Part shown: in pieces, positions 20,400-31,094 of the stretch
Numbering within the stretch: position 1 is the stretch's first letter
How the letters are laid out: every line of letters begins with the position of its first letter
Source: Chara braunii
Lineage: Eukaryota > Streptophyta > Charophyceae > Charales > Characeae
Reading direction: 5' to 3'
NCBI GenBank assembly: GCA_003427395.1
Contig: BFEA01000730.1
Coordinates: forward strand, 443,203-489,786
DNA length: 46,584 nt
Translations under genes and position numbers: made by a program
The notes under the pieces: model-generated
What the model was told of the DNA's origin: nothing
What the model saw: only the letters and a program-made list of their open reading frames with translations
Databases searched by the model: none

Positions 20400-22235
20400 C
20401 TACTCCTATTGGCTGCTCCCTTTAGGGTTACGAATGAGTGGGCACCATACAATGATATGCTCTGCAGTACCGCACTTCAGGCACTGTCAACTGTTCATTC
20501 TTTCTTGCCACTCTTCTCGTGTCATTTTCATCATTTCCCATGACCTTTCGACCGCTATGCTGTGATGCTCCAGGAAGGAGCGTGGCCTCTTCTTCTTGTA
20601 TCCTCCCGAATTGGTATCACCCCCATGGCAGTGATGTCACCCTTCCCAGACTCAGTACCACTATTTGCTACACCCTCGGCCGAGGGGCCACTTCTCCATT
20701 GTGTCGTCATCAAAGACGACGAGGGTGTAATCCTGTCTCTTCTGGCTCCACAGGATCCTTTTTCCATTCTAAAACCCACCTGATGGACCGCTTCTAACAT
20801 CGGACGCATAGGTGTCTTTCGCCTATGCAGTCATTTGCTCCCTGGAGCGCGAGGTCACGAAACTGTCGATAGTCGTACTTACCAGACTTAGCTTCGGCCA
20901 CGAGTTGTCCACGAATAGGCTCGGGCAACGAGGGAGAGTAGATGTAGGAAACCTGGTTGTCCTGCAAGTTCAAACCAGGTACCTGGAACAGACGGTCCAC
21001 TTCGAGAGACAAAGCATCCATAGTGGTCCAACACTTCTAACTAATTGTGGTGAGTTCGTCAAAGGCCTTGTCAACCGTCGTTTTATCAAGGAATCCCTCC
21101 TTGATTTTCTAGAGAAACTCCCTGAGCGTCATTGTTTTCGCCCACTCACCTAAGTCCTTGAAACAAGCAGTGTTGACCTCGGACAACACCCACTCCTTTA
21201 CAACTTCACCAAGACATGAGGTCGAGAAAGCAACTTGACTTCCCGCCTCGGTTGGATTGGTACTGCAATACATTTGGATTTCTGCAATCCACAAGCACAA
21301 GTGTTCCCCTCACTTTCCGTTGTATGTAAAAGGAAGTTTCATCTCGACCTTTTCTTTCTTCTTGGGGCATTTCCCTTCTTCTTTCTTTGCCTCTTCCTTC
21401 TTTGTGGGTTTGGGTTCTTTCTTCATCGGCTCCTCTTTCTTTGTCGATTCCTCTTTCTCTCAGGTCTCAAGTTCTTTCTAAGACTTCATGGCATCTTTCA
21501 GTAATTTCTCCTGGAGCTCTTTTCTTTCTTCCTTCTCCTCGGCCTCCTCCTCAAGCACAACTTTGTTCTTGCCCTTTACCAATCTCATGTCGTCTACAGT
21601 TCGGCGGTGACGTTGTCAATTTCTAACTCTAGATGTGCAAGATAGACCATTATACTCTACAGAACAGATGCCAACTCAATTTCTGATTCAGCAAAATGAA
21701 ATTTATGTTCAATCTCTTCCACGTTTTTTTCTTGTTGTTCTTGTTCTTTCTTCTTCGTATGATATTCTTGTTTCTTTCTGATCTCTGCATTCTATGCATC
21801 TTGCAACTGCTTCATAGTGCTTTCTATTATTTCTTTGGTGATTTCAAACTCTTCTTTCTTTTCACTTGCTTCTCCCCTTTCTTCTCCCTTGGCCACATCA
21901 CCGACTATCTTCGCCAACTGCTCGGCCACAAATTGATTGAGGGTCACTTGGCCCCGGTCAATTGTTTGTTGCGCTCGACCGCTGACCTCCATCATCGGAA
22001 CAACAATTTCAGCCTGAACTAGTTCGCTCTCTTCGGCTAGATCGAAATGGCTACGAACATGCTGCTTAGCTTTTGGCCCAGCGTCATGCAATTCAGTGAG
22101 CAGCTGGTGAAGACGATCCAGCATCTGTTGCCATTTTGTTTCCACTTGACCATGGGTTCGTAGTTCACCACCTTCTTCATTAGCAAATAAGATGATTCTG
22201 ATGGGGAAAAAGAAGAAAGAGATGAATCGAGTCAC
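20400..22235 (-). pseudogene. gag: E2 gag
   Basis: The structural protein. An N-terminal frame at 21792-22235 is helical and charged (EERGEASEKKEEFEITKEII). A long Lys/Glu-rich stretch follows at about 21320-21620. The capsid-like region is at 20794-21300: EHLCLWIAEIQMYCS, SCLGEVVKEWVLSEVN, DLGEWAKTMTLREFL, then SLPEPIRGQLVAEAKSG, typical of Ty3/gypsy gag. A zinc knuckle CLKCGTAEHIIVWC (C-x2-C-x4-H-x4-C) is at 20442-20483. Several stops and frameshifts break it. The start codon is not certain. Confidence 0.8.
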
Positions 22236-23364
22236 GCAAGTAGCTCCAGAGGTAAGTCATTTTTCCCAGCATGTGAATGTCACACAATAAACTTTACTCG
22301 ACAATTATAAATTCCGTGGCCATACTTCTTCAAATTCTTTACAGCAAGAATAAATAAGACATAATAAAATAAAGAATCAGAATGTTCAACTAATTTCTAT
22401 AATTTTCTAACTCTGCTGATTTTTATGTGATGATGTTCCTACACGAGAGTGTACAAATACCGCAGCAAGGACCAGTGTGATCAAGACAACAACACAAGTG
22501 GTGAGTCAGCTAGCATCCACAGAACAACCCACGACAAGTGAGTAGAGTCAGCCAAAAATAACACAAAACAATTAATTTGTAAGTTGCCCAGCCTCTTGTT
22601 GTCTTACTTCAGATACTCGTGCCAGGCACCAGGACTGACGCATGGCACTACAACATAGACCAAGGGCGTACCGCCCGTCAGTGCACCAAGTGCAAGTGTT
22701 GCTCCCCACTAATCTTCACGGTAATTGGGAGCACAATATTTCCCTGCCACGTGCCACATCCCAGTCTAGCTAACGCAACACCTCCACGGAGTATGCCACG
22801 TTAGCGTCAATGGCCAGCAAGGTCGTCAAATGGGAAGTCTCATTAGCCACGTCAGCTGTGCACAATCTACCAAGTCCGTTCGTCACTGGTATGCCACGTT
22901 AGACTGAAGATACCGCTAGAGCCTTAGAAGCGCCATGTCAGCAGGTAAGTCGCAACACAGGTAAGTGCCACGTCAGACAATACCCCGTTGGTCCTTTGGA
23001 TGCCACGTCAACACCCATGCGCCATGCCATGTAGGCAGTGCTCCCAATTCCACGTCACCAGTTATCTCCCTCTCTCTCTTCCTTGGTCGATTGTCCAACG
23101 CGATGTTAGCACCTCGGCCAACAATGCTCTCGCTGGTTACGAATCACCACCTCAACAACAATGCGCCACGTCAGCAATGTCGTCGATCTTCGTCTTCAAG
23201 TCCACATCATCATCTCCAGTGGGTGAGTGCGCGCGCTCGTAAATATCAATATCGAGATCGTGATTACAATCGTATCGACGCGATTCAATTGTCGCGCGGC
23301 CACCACCCGTACTTACCATGGCACATCTCACCGTGCAACATTAAAATCGCGACCACGGAGGTAA
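22236..23364 (-). other. E2 untranslated leader rich in CCACGTCA motifs
   Basis: No coding frame is supported between the primer site and gag. Variants of GCCACGTCAGC appear again and again, e.g. near 22845, 22931 (GCCATGTCAGC), 22967, 23002, 23049 and 23165, along with GCCACGTTAG at 22793 and 22892. They share the ACGT core with the LTR array, so the leader probably grew from copies of that unit. Confidence 0.6.
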
Positions 23365-23376
23365 GCTCTGATACCA
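23365..23376 (-). other. E2 primer-binding site (tRNA-iMet)
   Basis: GCTCTGATACCA on the plus strand is the reverse complement of TGGTATCAGAGC, as in E1. It lies three bases from the 5' LTR edge and proves the minus orientation. Confidence 0.93.
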
Positions 23377-23379
23377 AAT

Positions 23380-24488
23380 TGTAATGAACCCAGTCTGGAG
23401 AGAAACTCGTCAAATGTCGAAATACAAGATGTCTCAACGCTGATCAATGTCGGCAATAATCATGAAATGTGATATGAAATACAATGTCTCGTAACCGGAG
23501 TACGAAGCTGATAGGAGGGAGATAAGACTTAGAGGTTGGAAGAGAAAGTATCCATCAATGTCATCGTCGATAGATCTCCCTCATAACCCACTTCTCCTTT
23601 GTGCATCTCCCCTCTTCCACGTCAACAAACAGTATCCCAGAGACGAGCCGGACGAGATCCGATCACAGCATAGTGCCACGTAAGCACATATCTCCTATGA
23701 AGACGGAACAACAACGCGCAATGTCGACAACATCAATCAGGTAAGTTTCCCACCCTCTCTCACAACCAATCTCACAACCCTGATCTCCCTCCTCCTCAAT
23801 ACCCCAATTTGTGTCGAAGACAGTGTGGCAAGTGCCACGTCAGCAATGTGGCAAGGGCCACGTCAGCAATGTGGCAAGTGCCACGTCAGCAATGTCGAAG
23901 ATAGTGCGGCAAGTGCCACATCAGCAATGTCGAAGACACTGTGGCAAGTGCCACGTCAGCAATTAAGTATACAACTGTTGCCAAGAGCAGAGAGGCCCCA
24001 GCACGCAATGCACCAGTCTCGCGTCGTTGTCACACTCAATGCTAGCGTAGTGCCAGCGTCAAGCCAGCGTCGTGCCAGCGTCGAGCATCAAGTGCAAGAC
24101 TGGATGTTGACCAACAGGGCTGGGTCAATAAATAGTGTTGACGCCGTTGACCAGCCTCTGGTCTCTCAAGTACGAAGGCTCAGATTGACTCACAGCCGAT
24201 GGCCTGGATCGCGTACAGTTGCAGACTTCCACTTGGACCAAATTCTTCTTGGATACCTGCGTACAGCCAAGCGTGTGTCTGATCGGTGGCCTGGACTGGG
24301 TCAGTGCAGACTTTGTTTTGTGAACCTCAATATTCCGAGATGCGGTTGACTTTGGTCAACTGTCGGGTGCAGGGCCTATGAAGCCACATTTTGGGGGCCT
24401 TGTTCCCCATAGTCGGGTGCAAGGCCTTGCTGCGGCCTGTGGCAGCCCCTGGCCGACGACACTAACATATTTGGAGCGGGTTAGTGCA
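23380..24488 (-). repeat. E2 5' LTR (1109 bp)
   Basis: On the plus strand it runs TGTAATGAACCCAGTCTGG to GGGTTAGTGCA and matches 12073-13089. It is about 92 bp longer, mainly because of the tandem array at 23828-23962. Many point differences from the 3' LTR indicate an old insertion. Confidence 0.92.
23826..23962. promoter_or_regulatory. Tandem ACGT-core motif array in E2 5' LTR
   Basis: Five units of the form GTGGCAAGTGCCACGTCAGCAATGT, some separated by a short CGAAGA spacer. One has CCACATCA, the rest CCACGTCA (TGACGTGG on the other strand), an ACGT-core site of the type bound by plant bZIP factors. GTGGC and GCCAC also form a small inverted repeat in each unit. The 3' LTR has one unit. 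Whether it acts as an enhancer is inference. Confidence 0.55.
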
Positions 24489-24562
24489 AAGATCTTTGTT
24501 GTCCTTCTCCAATCAATTCCGTGCTTTATAAATTGTGGCATATCTGTATCTGGAAATGGAGC
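24489..24562. other. 74-bp host spacer between E2 and E3
   Basis: Unique sequence between two retrotransposons. It ends GAGC (24559-24562), repeated right after the E3 3' LTR. Confidence 0.6.
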
Positions 24563-25687
24563 TGTGAGGAATGTGTCCTCAGCTGGCCCTAGACAATATG
24601 CACACGTTCTGGTCTGTGGCCCGCAGCAAGCCTCATGCCCGCCCTAAGTGAAGGCGGGGCCTTAACATACACGAGAGGCCCTTATCTCAGCGTTTTCCAA
24701 TATGGGTCTCAGACAGTTGCTGCACGCGAGTTGGTTGAAGTGCAACCTGGGCCTCACCCTGGGCTCTTCTAGAAGAAGCAGCTGCGTCAGGGAGTTGAGC
24801 CCATGACGCAGGTGGTTGCGCCCTGGGCACGCGCAGTGTGAGGCCGACACATCACGAAGTGGCCACGGGCCAATGAGAATGCAGCATTGTCGTCACACCT
24901 ACCCCGCGGTCCAATGCAAACACAGCAAACACTTGGAGCCTGGAAAATCCTGGGTGTGCCCAACGGAAAAGAACCCAGGCCCTCAAATGTAAACATGTGC
25001 CTGGGCGTAGACACTTGGGCCCGACCAAAAGCTACTAGAAACTTCCACGGCCAGGCCCAGACAGTCCAGCAGCAGCAGCTTTCCCATATAGGGAGGAGGC
25101 CAGCCAGTCTGGGGCATTGAGGCCTTATCAAACAATGCGGATACGCTGCTGCGCTACAGTGCTGGCATCTCCGTTAGCTGGCTGGTCGGGCGCGCACACG
25201 GACGCTGAGGTGAGGGGCGATGCAAAGGCAGCGGGGCGCACAACAGCCATAGCCGAGCTGCAGGGGCGCGAAGGCGGGTGACAGTGAAGGTGGTCTTCGG
25301 GTAGGAGGCACATGAGGCGTGGGGTCCAAGGGGTGATGAGGGGAGAGGGGAAAATGTACCTGGTGTATGTTGGAGGTCGGCATTGGTGTTGACGTCATGT
25401 ACATTGGTCTTCGACGAGGAAGTGAGCCTGTTGCACGAACGTAGATAGGAAAGATAGGCAGAGTAGAGTAGGCTGGGCGCTAGGTGCCATTCAGTAGGAG
25501 CGACATTGGATACTGCATTGATGTGGCCTGAGGGATTGGACATTGGCTCATGAGTTCATTGTATTGCTCTTATTTGGATGGAAACTTGGTGCATTTGAGC
25601 TCTCTGCTGTGCACATGACTATCTGGACTTCTGTGTGCTTGTGCAACTTGATTTTCTGTTCATCGCTCTCACTCATATTCCTTGCCA
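24563..25687 (+). repeat. E3 5' LTR (1125 bp)
   Basis: Starts TGTGAGGAATGTG, ends ATTCCTTGCCA. It matches 33950-35072 throughout, with scattered substitutions. The LTR ends at CA two bases before the primer site. Confidence 0.93.
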
Positions 25688-25689
25688 TT

Positions 25690-25701
25690 TGGTATCGGAG
25701 C
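25690..25701 (+). other. E3 primer-binding site, one-base variant
   Basis: TGGTATCGGAGC differs from the E1 and E2 site TGGTATCAGAGC by one base. The likely primer is still initiator-Met tRNA. Confidence 0.88.
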
Positions 25702-26639
25702 TGGTTCGACCGCCATTACCTGGCGCTGGCGTCATTGTTACTTGGTGCACTGACGAAGCTTCTACACAGTATGGATACATTGGCGCTGACATGTTTGCAC
25801 GACACCCGAGTAGAGGGGTGGGTCGCCAGAAGGCTGTAGCGACAACGGATGTATGTATGATGATGAGAACATGCTGATGTGGCATTTTGGCTGAGGTGGC
25901 ACAGCATTGCGTTGTGGGTGGTACCGAAGCTACTACCGGTCATCGAAACGCACATTGGCTCAATTGGTGAGAAATTTGTGGTTGGGGGCAGCTATCTCTA
26001 GGTACGCTGTTCCCTTACTTTATCTTCCCTCTCAATCTCTTCTTACCGTGAGGAAGTGAGTCCAACCTTGAGTGTCCTCTTTTGAGGAAGGAGTCGTGAG
26101 CGCTCTACCTTGAGAGACGACATTCTTCTCAGTAGCACATCTTGCATGATAGGACGGTGCCTCTGAAGGGCCCTGGTCGAAGCACAGGTCACGGTCACCA
26201 TGCCAACCCATGGGACCAGTACATGCAGACCATGTTGCTTTGTCCTTTGAGGCTCTTTGCTTCGCTAATAGAGGGATCGTGGACTGACCAGTCCTTTGAA
26301 AACGCTCACCATACCATCTATAGATGTTTTTGGCGGGAATCTGAACTGTCCACTGACTGTGATCGTCGTCCTGTCTGCGACATTAAATAATTCATGAGGA
26401 CCCTGAGGGTTGTCCTTAAACTGCCTCTTGATCTGCCAGATCAGTCAGATGTAAGGCTCATTGCATGCGAGGGTAAATAAAAGGCGGTACGAGTCATAAG
26501 CGAGTTCCTGGGGCACAGGGGTGGGTCGTTAATGCACACCTTAGTCACCGTTGCTCGATGATGCGGACAGGTACATTGGAAACAGGGAAAGGGAGATTCC
26601 AATTGGTACTCAACTACATATACAACTATTTCCGTTGTG

Positions 26640-26827
26640 CATACATCTGCTCACATGATTTATTTTTATTTTGATTGGTTGGTGAACAGACTGCTAACAC
26701 CTAACAGACATTTTTTACTAGAATTGTAGTGTTCATACATCTGCTCACATGATTTATTTTTATTTTGATTGGTTGGTGGACAGACTGCTAACACCTAACA
26801 GACATTTTATACTAGAATTGTAGTGTT
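26640..26827. repeat. Two-copy 94-bp tandem repeat
   Basis: 26640-26733 and 26734-26827 are nearly identical (differences such as GGTGAAC/GGTGGAC and TTTTTTAC/TTTTATAC). Because the copies differ and no N lies between them, this is a real duplication and not an assembly overlap. Confidence 0.88.
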
Positions 26828-27002
26828 CATAACCAGTTCTTCTCGACGTTGCTGTGAGTGAAACTAGTCAAGGTAGGAATAGACATGTGAACAGTCTGTG
26901 TAAATGTTGCTAAAAAGCTTAAATGGTAGTCTAGGTTACTTGTCGGATATTAATTTATTTTTAACAAGTTATGGGCGCGCCGCGGCAGGTGGGGCGATGG
27001 CA

Positions 27003-27005
<3 letters not shown>

Positions 27006-27092
<87 letters not shown>

Positions 27093-27265
27093 NNNNNNNN
27101 NNNNNNNNNNNNNNNNNNNNNNNNNNNNNNNNNNNNNNNNNNNNNNNNNNNNNNNNNNNNNNNNNNNNNNNNNNNNNNNNNNNNNNNTTTTTTTTTTTTT
27201 TTTTTTTTTGTATGTTTGCGTGTGTGTGTGTGTGCGTGTGAGAGAGAGATAGAGAAAGAGTGAGA

Positions 27266-27296
<31 letters not shown>

Positions 27297-27297
27297 C
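27006..27297. repeat. (GA)n, 95-N gap, poly-T, (TG/GA)n
   Basis: GA repeats at 27006-27092, Ns at 27093-27187, 22 T at 27188-27209, then TGTG and GAGA runs to 27297. The gap is probably unresolved microsatellite. Apparent proteins here (Arg-Glu or Ser-Leu repeats) are artefacts. Confidence 0.95.
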
Positions 27298-27323
27298 AGG
27301 TAAGTCTCCAACCCCACAGCTGT

Positions 27324-27557
27324 CCTCACGCGACTTCCATTGATAGGATGAGCAAAATCGAATGGATGGCCTCACGCAGCTTCTATCGATAGGATGAGCA
27401 AAGCCAAATGGATCTTTCACTAGAACATGGAAATATACACTGCCCGCTTTCTGCAATCGACGGCCTCACGCGACTTCCATCGATAGGATAAGAAAAATCG
27501 AATGGATCTTCCGTTAGAACATGGAAATATACACTGCCCGCTTTCTCCAATCGACGA
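27324..27557. repeat. Tandem array, unit about 94 bp
   Basis: Units begin CCTCACGCGACTTCCAT and include GATAGGATGAGCAAAATCG and ATGGAAATATACACTGCCC. Full units are 27370-27463 and 27464-27557, with a short partial unit of about 46 bp at 27324-27369. Copies differ at several positions. Confidence 0.85.
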
Positions 27558-27876
27558 TAAAATGTGAAAAACCGCCCGCCAGACAAAGTACAATAAAAGC
27601 AGCCTGGCCCCTCCCCAACTCGAACCCGCGCTTGTCGTCACATTTTTTGGCAGCGCTTCCCCCCGAAACGCAACAGGAGACAGCCTTGACCCCGCGGCCG
27701 CCGGGTAAAAAAATTCCTGCAACCAATTTCACGGGACACCTCATGTGTCGTCCAAACGACGTGCGGGCCTTACTTTTGCTGGGCCCAAAGGGACCGTCTT
27801 ACGGGGACTGCTTTTTCCTTTAGGTACTAGTAGATTATTTTTCAACCCGGTTAGACACATGATGTGTTAGGCCCCA

Positions 27877-28485
27877 ATGAGGGCACTATTGCAGACAATG
27901 AACTGCCTAGCTGATGAGCGGAACAGGAAGTGAGGAGGGAGAAGCTGGCGATAGGAGACAAACATGGTCGGGAAACACGTAGATTTTCGGTAGTGTTTCA
28001 GGTTCTGCTATCACGGGCCAAAAGAAGGTTCGGAGCCGAAGCAAGGGCCCGACATTTGCAAGCCTCTAGGGAGGCAGAAGCAGCTGCAGAGCGTGTTTTA
28101 GCCGAGGCGGCAGCAAGTGCTGAAGCTATTGCTACTTCAGCAGCGACCTCCCAAGGTCAGCATACGTAAGGAACTTTCGCCATGTCCTTTGTCTCAACTA
28201 GTGGGACAAATGCAGGACCCTCTACAAGTCAGATGGCTGGTTCGCAGTACAGCCAACCACCACTTCCACCCACTAGAGAGGAGTTCGAACTCCAGCAGGA
28301 AGAGCTACTTCGCACTCAGTTAGAGAAGCAACTTAGGGAAGCTACTATAAGACGATCAAATTAAAAACCGCAAAGCCAAATTGGAGAGCAGAGAGGAAGA
28401 CAAGGCTGCATTGGAGAGGGTAGATGATTCGACCTTAGATGATCTAAGAAAGATCTTCCGATGGAACCTATTAAACATGAATGAG
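27877..28485 (+). pseudogene. gag: E3 gag, N-terminal part
   Basis: A plausible start at 27877 reads MRALLQTMNCLADERNRK, then a stop and frame change. The next frame is open at 27930-28169 and, past a stop, at 28182-28364. It is Ala/Glu-rich and coiled-coil-like (EAEAAAERVLAEAAASAEA), then EEFELQQEELLRTQLEKQLR. Another frame continues to 28485 (EDKAALERVDDSTLDDL). This matches the charged helical N-terminus of gag in this lineage. The frame is cut at 28486 by a poly-T/hairpin repeat. Confidence 0.68.
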
Positions 28486-28622
28486 TTTTTTTTTTTTTTT
28501 AAACACCGAGTATCAGATAGGAGTGATGATAAGAGCATTCACTCCTTTCTGACCCTCGGGTGGCTCCATTCTATTGGTGGGGAGCTTCACCTGCTGGAAA
28601 GCGGGTCCAGCGTCCCCTTAAA
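28486..28622. repeat. Hairpin repeat, copy 2, inserted in E3 gag
   Basis: A run of about 15 T (near 28486-28500) is followed by a 21-bp stem (28506-28526 against 28539-28559, three mismatches) around the loop TGATAAGAGCAT, then a block with CTATTGGTGGGGAGC and the mini-hairpin GCTGGAAAGCGGGTCCAGC, ending GTCCCC. Read on the minus strand it looks like a body of about 120 nt with a 3' poly-A, as in a short retroposon (SINE). I find no promoter box or target duplication. Confidence 0.65.
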
Positions 28623-30330
28623 TACAAGGTAATCAAGAATTGAATGGGGTAACCAGAAAGGAGCAGAGGGAAAAGCTGAAATATACAGTACCCCAGGGGC
28701 TAGCTAAGTGCCTTTTCACCCTCACAAGGCGCCAGATGCTCATGACTAACAAGCACAACACTAGCTATCAATCAGTTCTCACCTTTTCTATCCAAACCAA
28801 GACACTGGCACAAGGCAATCATTTAGGGGGGGGAAGAAATCAGGAAATTCAGAGAAGGGTCGTAAGGGAATCGAGGGATCGACTGTGGTCCAGTCATTAA
28901 GTCCAATCGGTAGTTCCTTTTAAGTGGAACTTGAGCCTGTATGGAACCGCCTTCCCAGATTACCATCCCCAGTCTTCCACCCTGGTCATTTCCAAGCCAA
29001 CAGTCGACTGGATGAAATCCAGTCAGCCCTTGACCAGATACTGAGAGCAGTGTAGGGAAGGGAAGGACCACTACCCTCCATACCTAGCAGGCCAAGTATC
29101 AGGACGCAGCCAGTCTATACATCGCTGATTCCTTTAGCAGCGATATCAAGCCCCTTTGTTCTGCAATTTGGTGTCCTACTAGGTGGTACGTCAACAGCAG
29201 GAACGCGGGCTGTAGCTTCTTCATCTTAGACTCCAGCTGCTACAGCTTCAGGGCAGCAGACAGTTCAGTCGCCGACAAGACCACAACAACCTTGGTATCC
29301 AAAGACCCCAATGAAAGCCCCGACTGTCTTCACAGGAGACAAGAAGGATGAGGCCATCGACACTTGGTTGAGGATGGTTCCATTGTGGGTAAGAGTCAAG
29401 CGAACACTGTGTGAGGAGGAGGTGATAATTACGGCTTCTTACTTAGAAGGGTCGGCAACAAGATGGTTGAATGGGTAAACAACGACAAAGGGCTTTGCCA
29501 GGCGATTGAATGAATGACTGGGCACAAACCCAGACTTAAGAAAGCGTTATGGACTTAGTTTAGGCACGATGGCACAACCCTTAGCAGGCTCAGCAAGCCA
29601 CTGATGCGTTGACCTGTCTTGATACTAGGAAGTATAAGACCATGCGGGAGCTCACTAGTGTCGTAGAGAAACTAGTAATAGTGCCAGGAGTTCGTTATGA
29701 TCCCGAGGTCCTCCTAACCATGTTCTTGAGATGTCTTTCCACGGACATCAAGAATCTGTTGGTTAGTGAGGCAAGCATTGAGTATCACACCCTTGAGACC
29801 TTCAGCAACAAGCCCTTAGACTTAGAGGCAAAGTTGGGAGGGGCTCAACAGTTAGTTGTGGACGGAAGAAAGAAAAAGTCTCCACAAGAGTGGAAGAAGA
29901 AGGGAAGTCGTTTGATGATGGTTGATTGTGAAGAGAATCAAACCGAGATCGACGGCCTTTCTGAATTTGTGGAGGACACAGAGGTGGGCAGCGAGGATAG
30001 TGCAGAAGGTAGCAACCTCGTTGCCATAACAAAAGGAAAGGCAGTTGGTCGGGGGAAGGGTGGTCAACAAAAGAGTCAGGGGCAGACTTAGAACTCAACC
30101 AAGACTCCGGCTTGGGTGAGGGCTGGTCTGGATAAGATGCATGGAGGGACAAATATTCGCGAGGGGCTTGCATCAATTGCGGTGAGTATGGTCACCAGCA
30201 ATTTAAGTGTAAGAATGAGAAGGTATCTCAAAAGATCGCACCCAAAGGTGGTTTTGGGGGATCTTTCGCCCAGAGTGGTGCATCTACTAGCACAAACTCG
30301 GGAAACACATCTAGCCAGTAGAAGTTATAG
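28623..30330 (+). pseudogene. gag: E3 gag, capsid and nucleocapsid part
   Basis: From 28623 to 29220 the frame is decayed. The capsid region starts around 29280: KAPTVFTGDKKDEAIDTWL, then EEVIITASYLEGSATRWL, followed by stops. A long open frame at 29609-30091 carries the C-terminal capsid (KYKTMRELTSVVEKLVIVPG, VLLTMFLRCLSTDIKNLL) and an acidic linker. The zinc knuckle CINCGEYGHQQFKC (C-x2-C-x4-H-x4-C) is at 30169-30210, in another frame. At least three stops and two frameshifts separate these pieces. Confidence 0.8.
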
Positions 30331-30350
30331 CTGCGTCTACTCAAGATGAA

Positions 30351-31045
30351 GTGGTTGGTACACCTTCACCACTTCAAGGGTTGGTCGAAGTTGTTGACTC
30401 TTTAGTCACCCCACAAACACATCTAGACCAAACGACTCTCTGTTCGTTGGATGTGTTTGAAGCTTTAGAAGACTTAGAAACCGAGTGGTTGGCAAGGGGC
30501 CCTCGTGAGTCTTGGGTGGCATTGTCAAGAGGTCCTAGAGGGGAGCACTTCGTTGTGCAAGTCGGTGTAGGTGGCCGCAAGTGTGGTACGGCTCCATGCG
30601 GAACTTCATAAGTCGGGACTGCGTTGAGAGACTACGACTAGGGGACCGATTGCATCACTTGGGTAGGTCTGTTGCATATACCCTAGCCAACAAAGAACGC
30701 ATGGTAGTTTATGACTACGTCAAGGACGTAGTCTGCACCGTCGATTATGGAGGTGAGGAACTTAATCATAGTATTATGTTCCTTGTTAACTACGACTTGT
30801 AAGGTATGTACTACCTCGAGGTTGCAAAGCCCCTGTTTGATTGGGACCGAAAGGTTCTCAAGCATGTACTACCGAAAGGGAGGATAGTTAGACTTGCAAA
30901 GTATAAGGCTAGCAGTCTAGTAGACACTTACGACTGTATGTGTGCATCAGCATTTTATAATTATTATAAACAGAACCAAAAGGAGGGTATGCACTTAGTT
31001 TTTGTTTCCGAGAAAGGGGACGTCGCTAAAACACCCCAGAGATAG
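30351..31045 (+). pseudogene. E3 pol: protease with lost active site
   Basis: The frame at 30351-30611 (VVDSLVTPQTHLDQTTL and on) is linker before protease. The protease proper is at 30581-30802: WYGSMRNFISRDCVERLRLG. In active relatives the first residues are Asp-Thr-Gly-Ala/Ser before xxNFIS; here they read Trp-Tyr-Gly-Ser, so the catalytic Asp is gone. The frame stops at 30800-30802 and goes on to 31045 with KPLFDWDRKVLKHV and CASAFYNYYKQNQK, the usual linker to RT. Confidence 0.8.
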
Positions 31046-31094
31046 AAAGTGTCGTCGCAGAATACCCTGATCTATTTGAGGAGCCTTCAAAAAT

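Larger units (their letters stand above)
12073..24488 (-). mobile_element. E2: Ty3/gypsy chromovirus, minus strand, split by LINE-A
   Basis: Paired LTRs (12073-13089 and 23380-24488) enclose, reading from high to low coordinates, a tRNA-iMet primer site, gag with CCHC knuckle, protease remnant, RT, RNase H, integrase and a short chromodomain remnant. RT is interrupted by a LINE in the same orientation (15248 to about 19010). Without the LINE the element would be about 8.65 kb, similar to E1. No perfect target duplication is seen: the outer flanks are GAAGT (12068-12072) and AAGAT (24489-24493). Stops and frameshifts are spread through all coding parts. Confidence 0.92.
25702..27876 (+). other. 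E3 leader, swollen by repeats and a gap
   Basis: No supported coding frame. At over 2 kb it is longer than the E1 leader (1.3 kb). It contains a 94-bp tandem duplication, (GA)n, a 95-N gap, a poly-T run and a second array of about 94 bp. 27560-27830 is GC-rich and unlike the rest. One or more insertions here are likely, but I cannot set their borders. Confidence 0.5.

Noticed and set aside
23826-23962. CRISPR-like array
   Set aside because: Units are directly adjacent or with short, similar spacers, lie in an LTR of a plant-type element, and have no cas genes.
26904-27456. Open frames of Arg-Glu, Ser-Leu and Thr-His repeats
   Set aside because: Translations of (GA)n and (TG)n microsatellites and a gap, not proteins.
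28506-28559. Resemblance of the hairpin loop (minus strand TGCTCTTATCA...TATCTGATAC) to the branch-site region of U2 snRNA
   Set aside because: Only two short words match and the copy at 9429 lacks the second; no other U2 region is present. A U2-derived repeat is not supported without a search.
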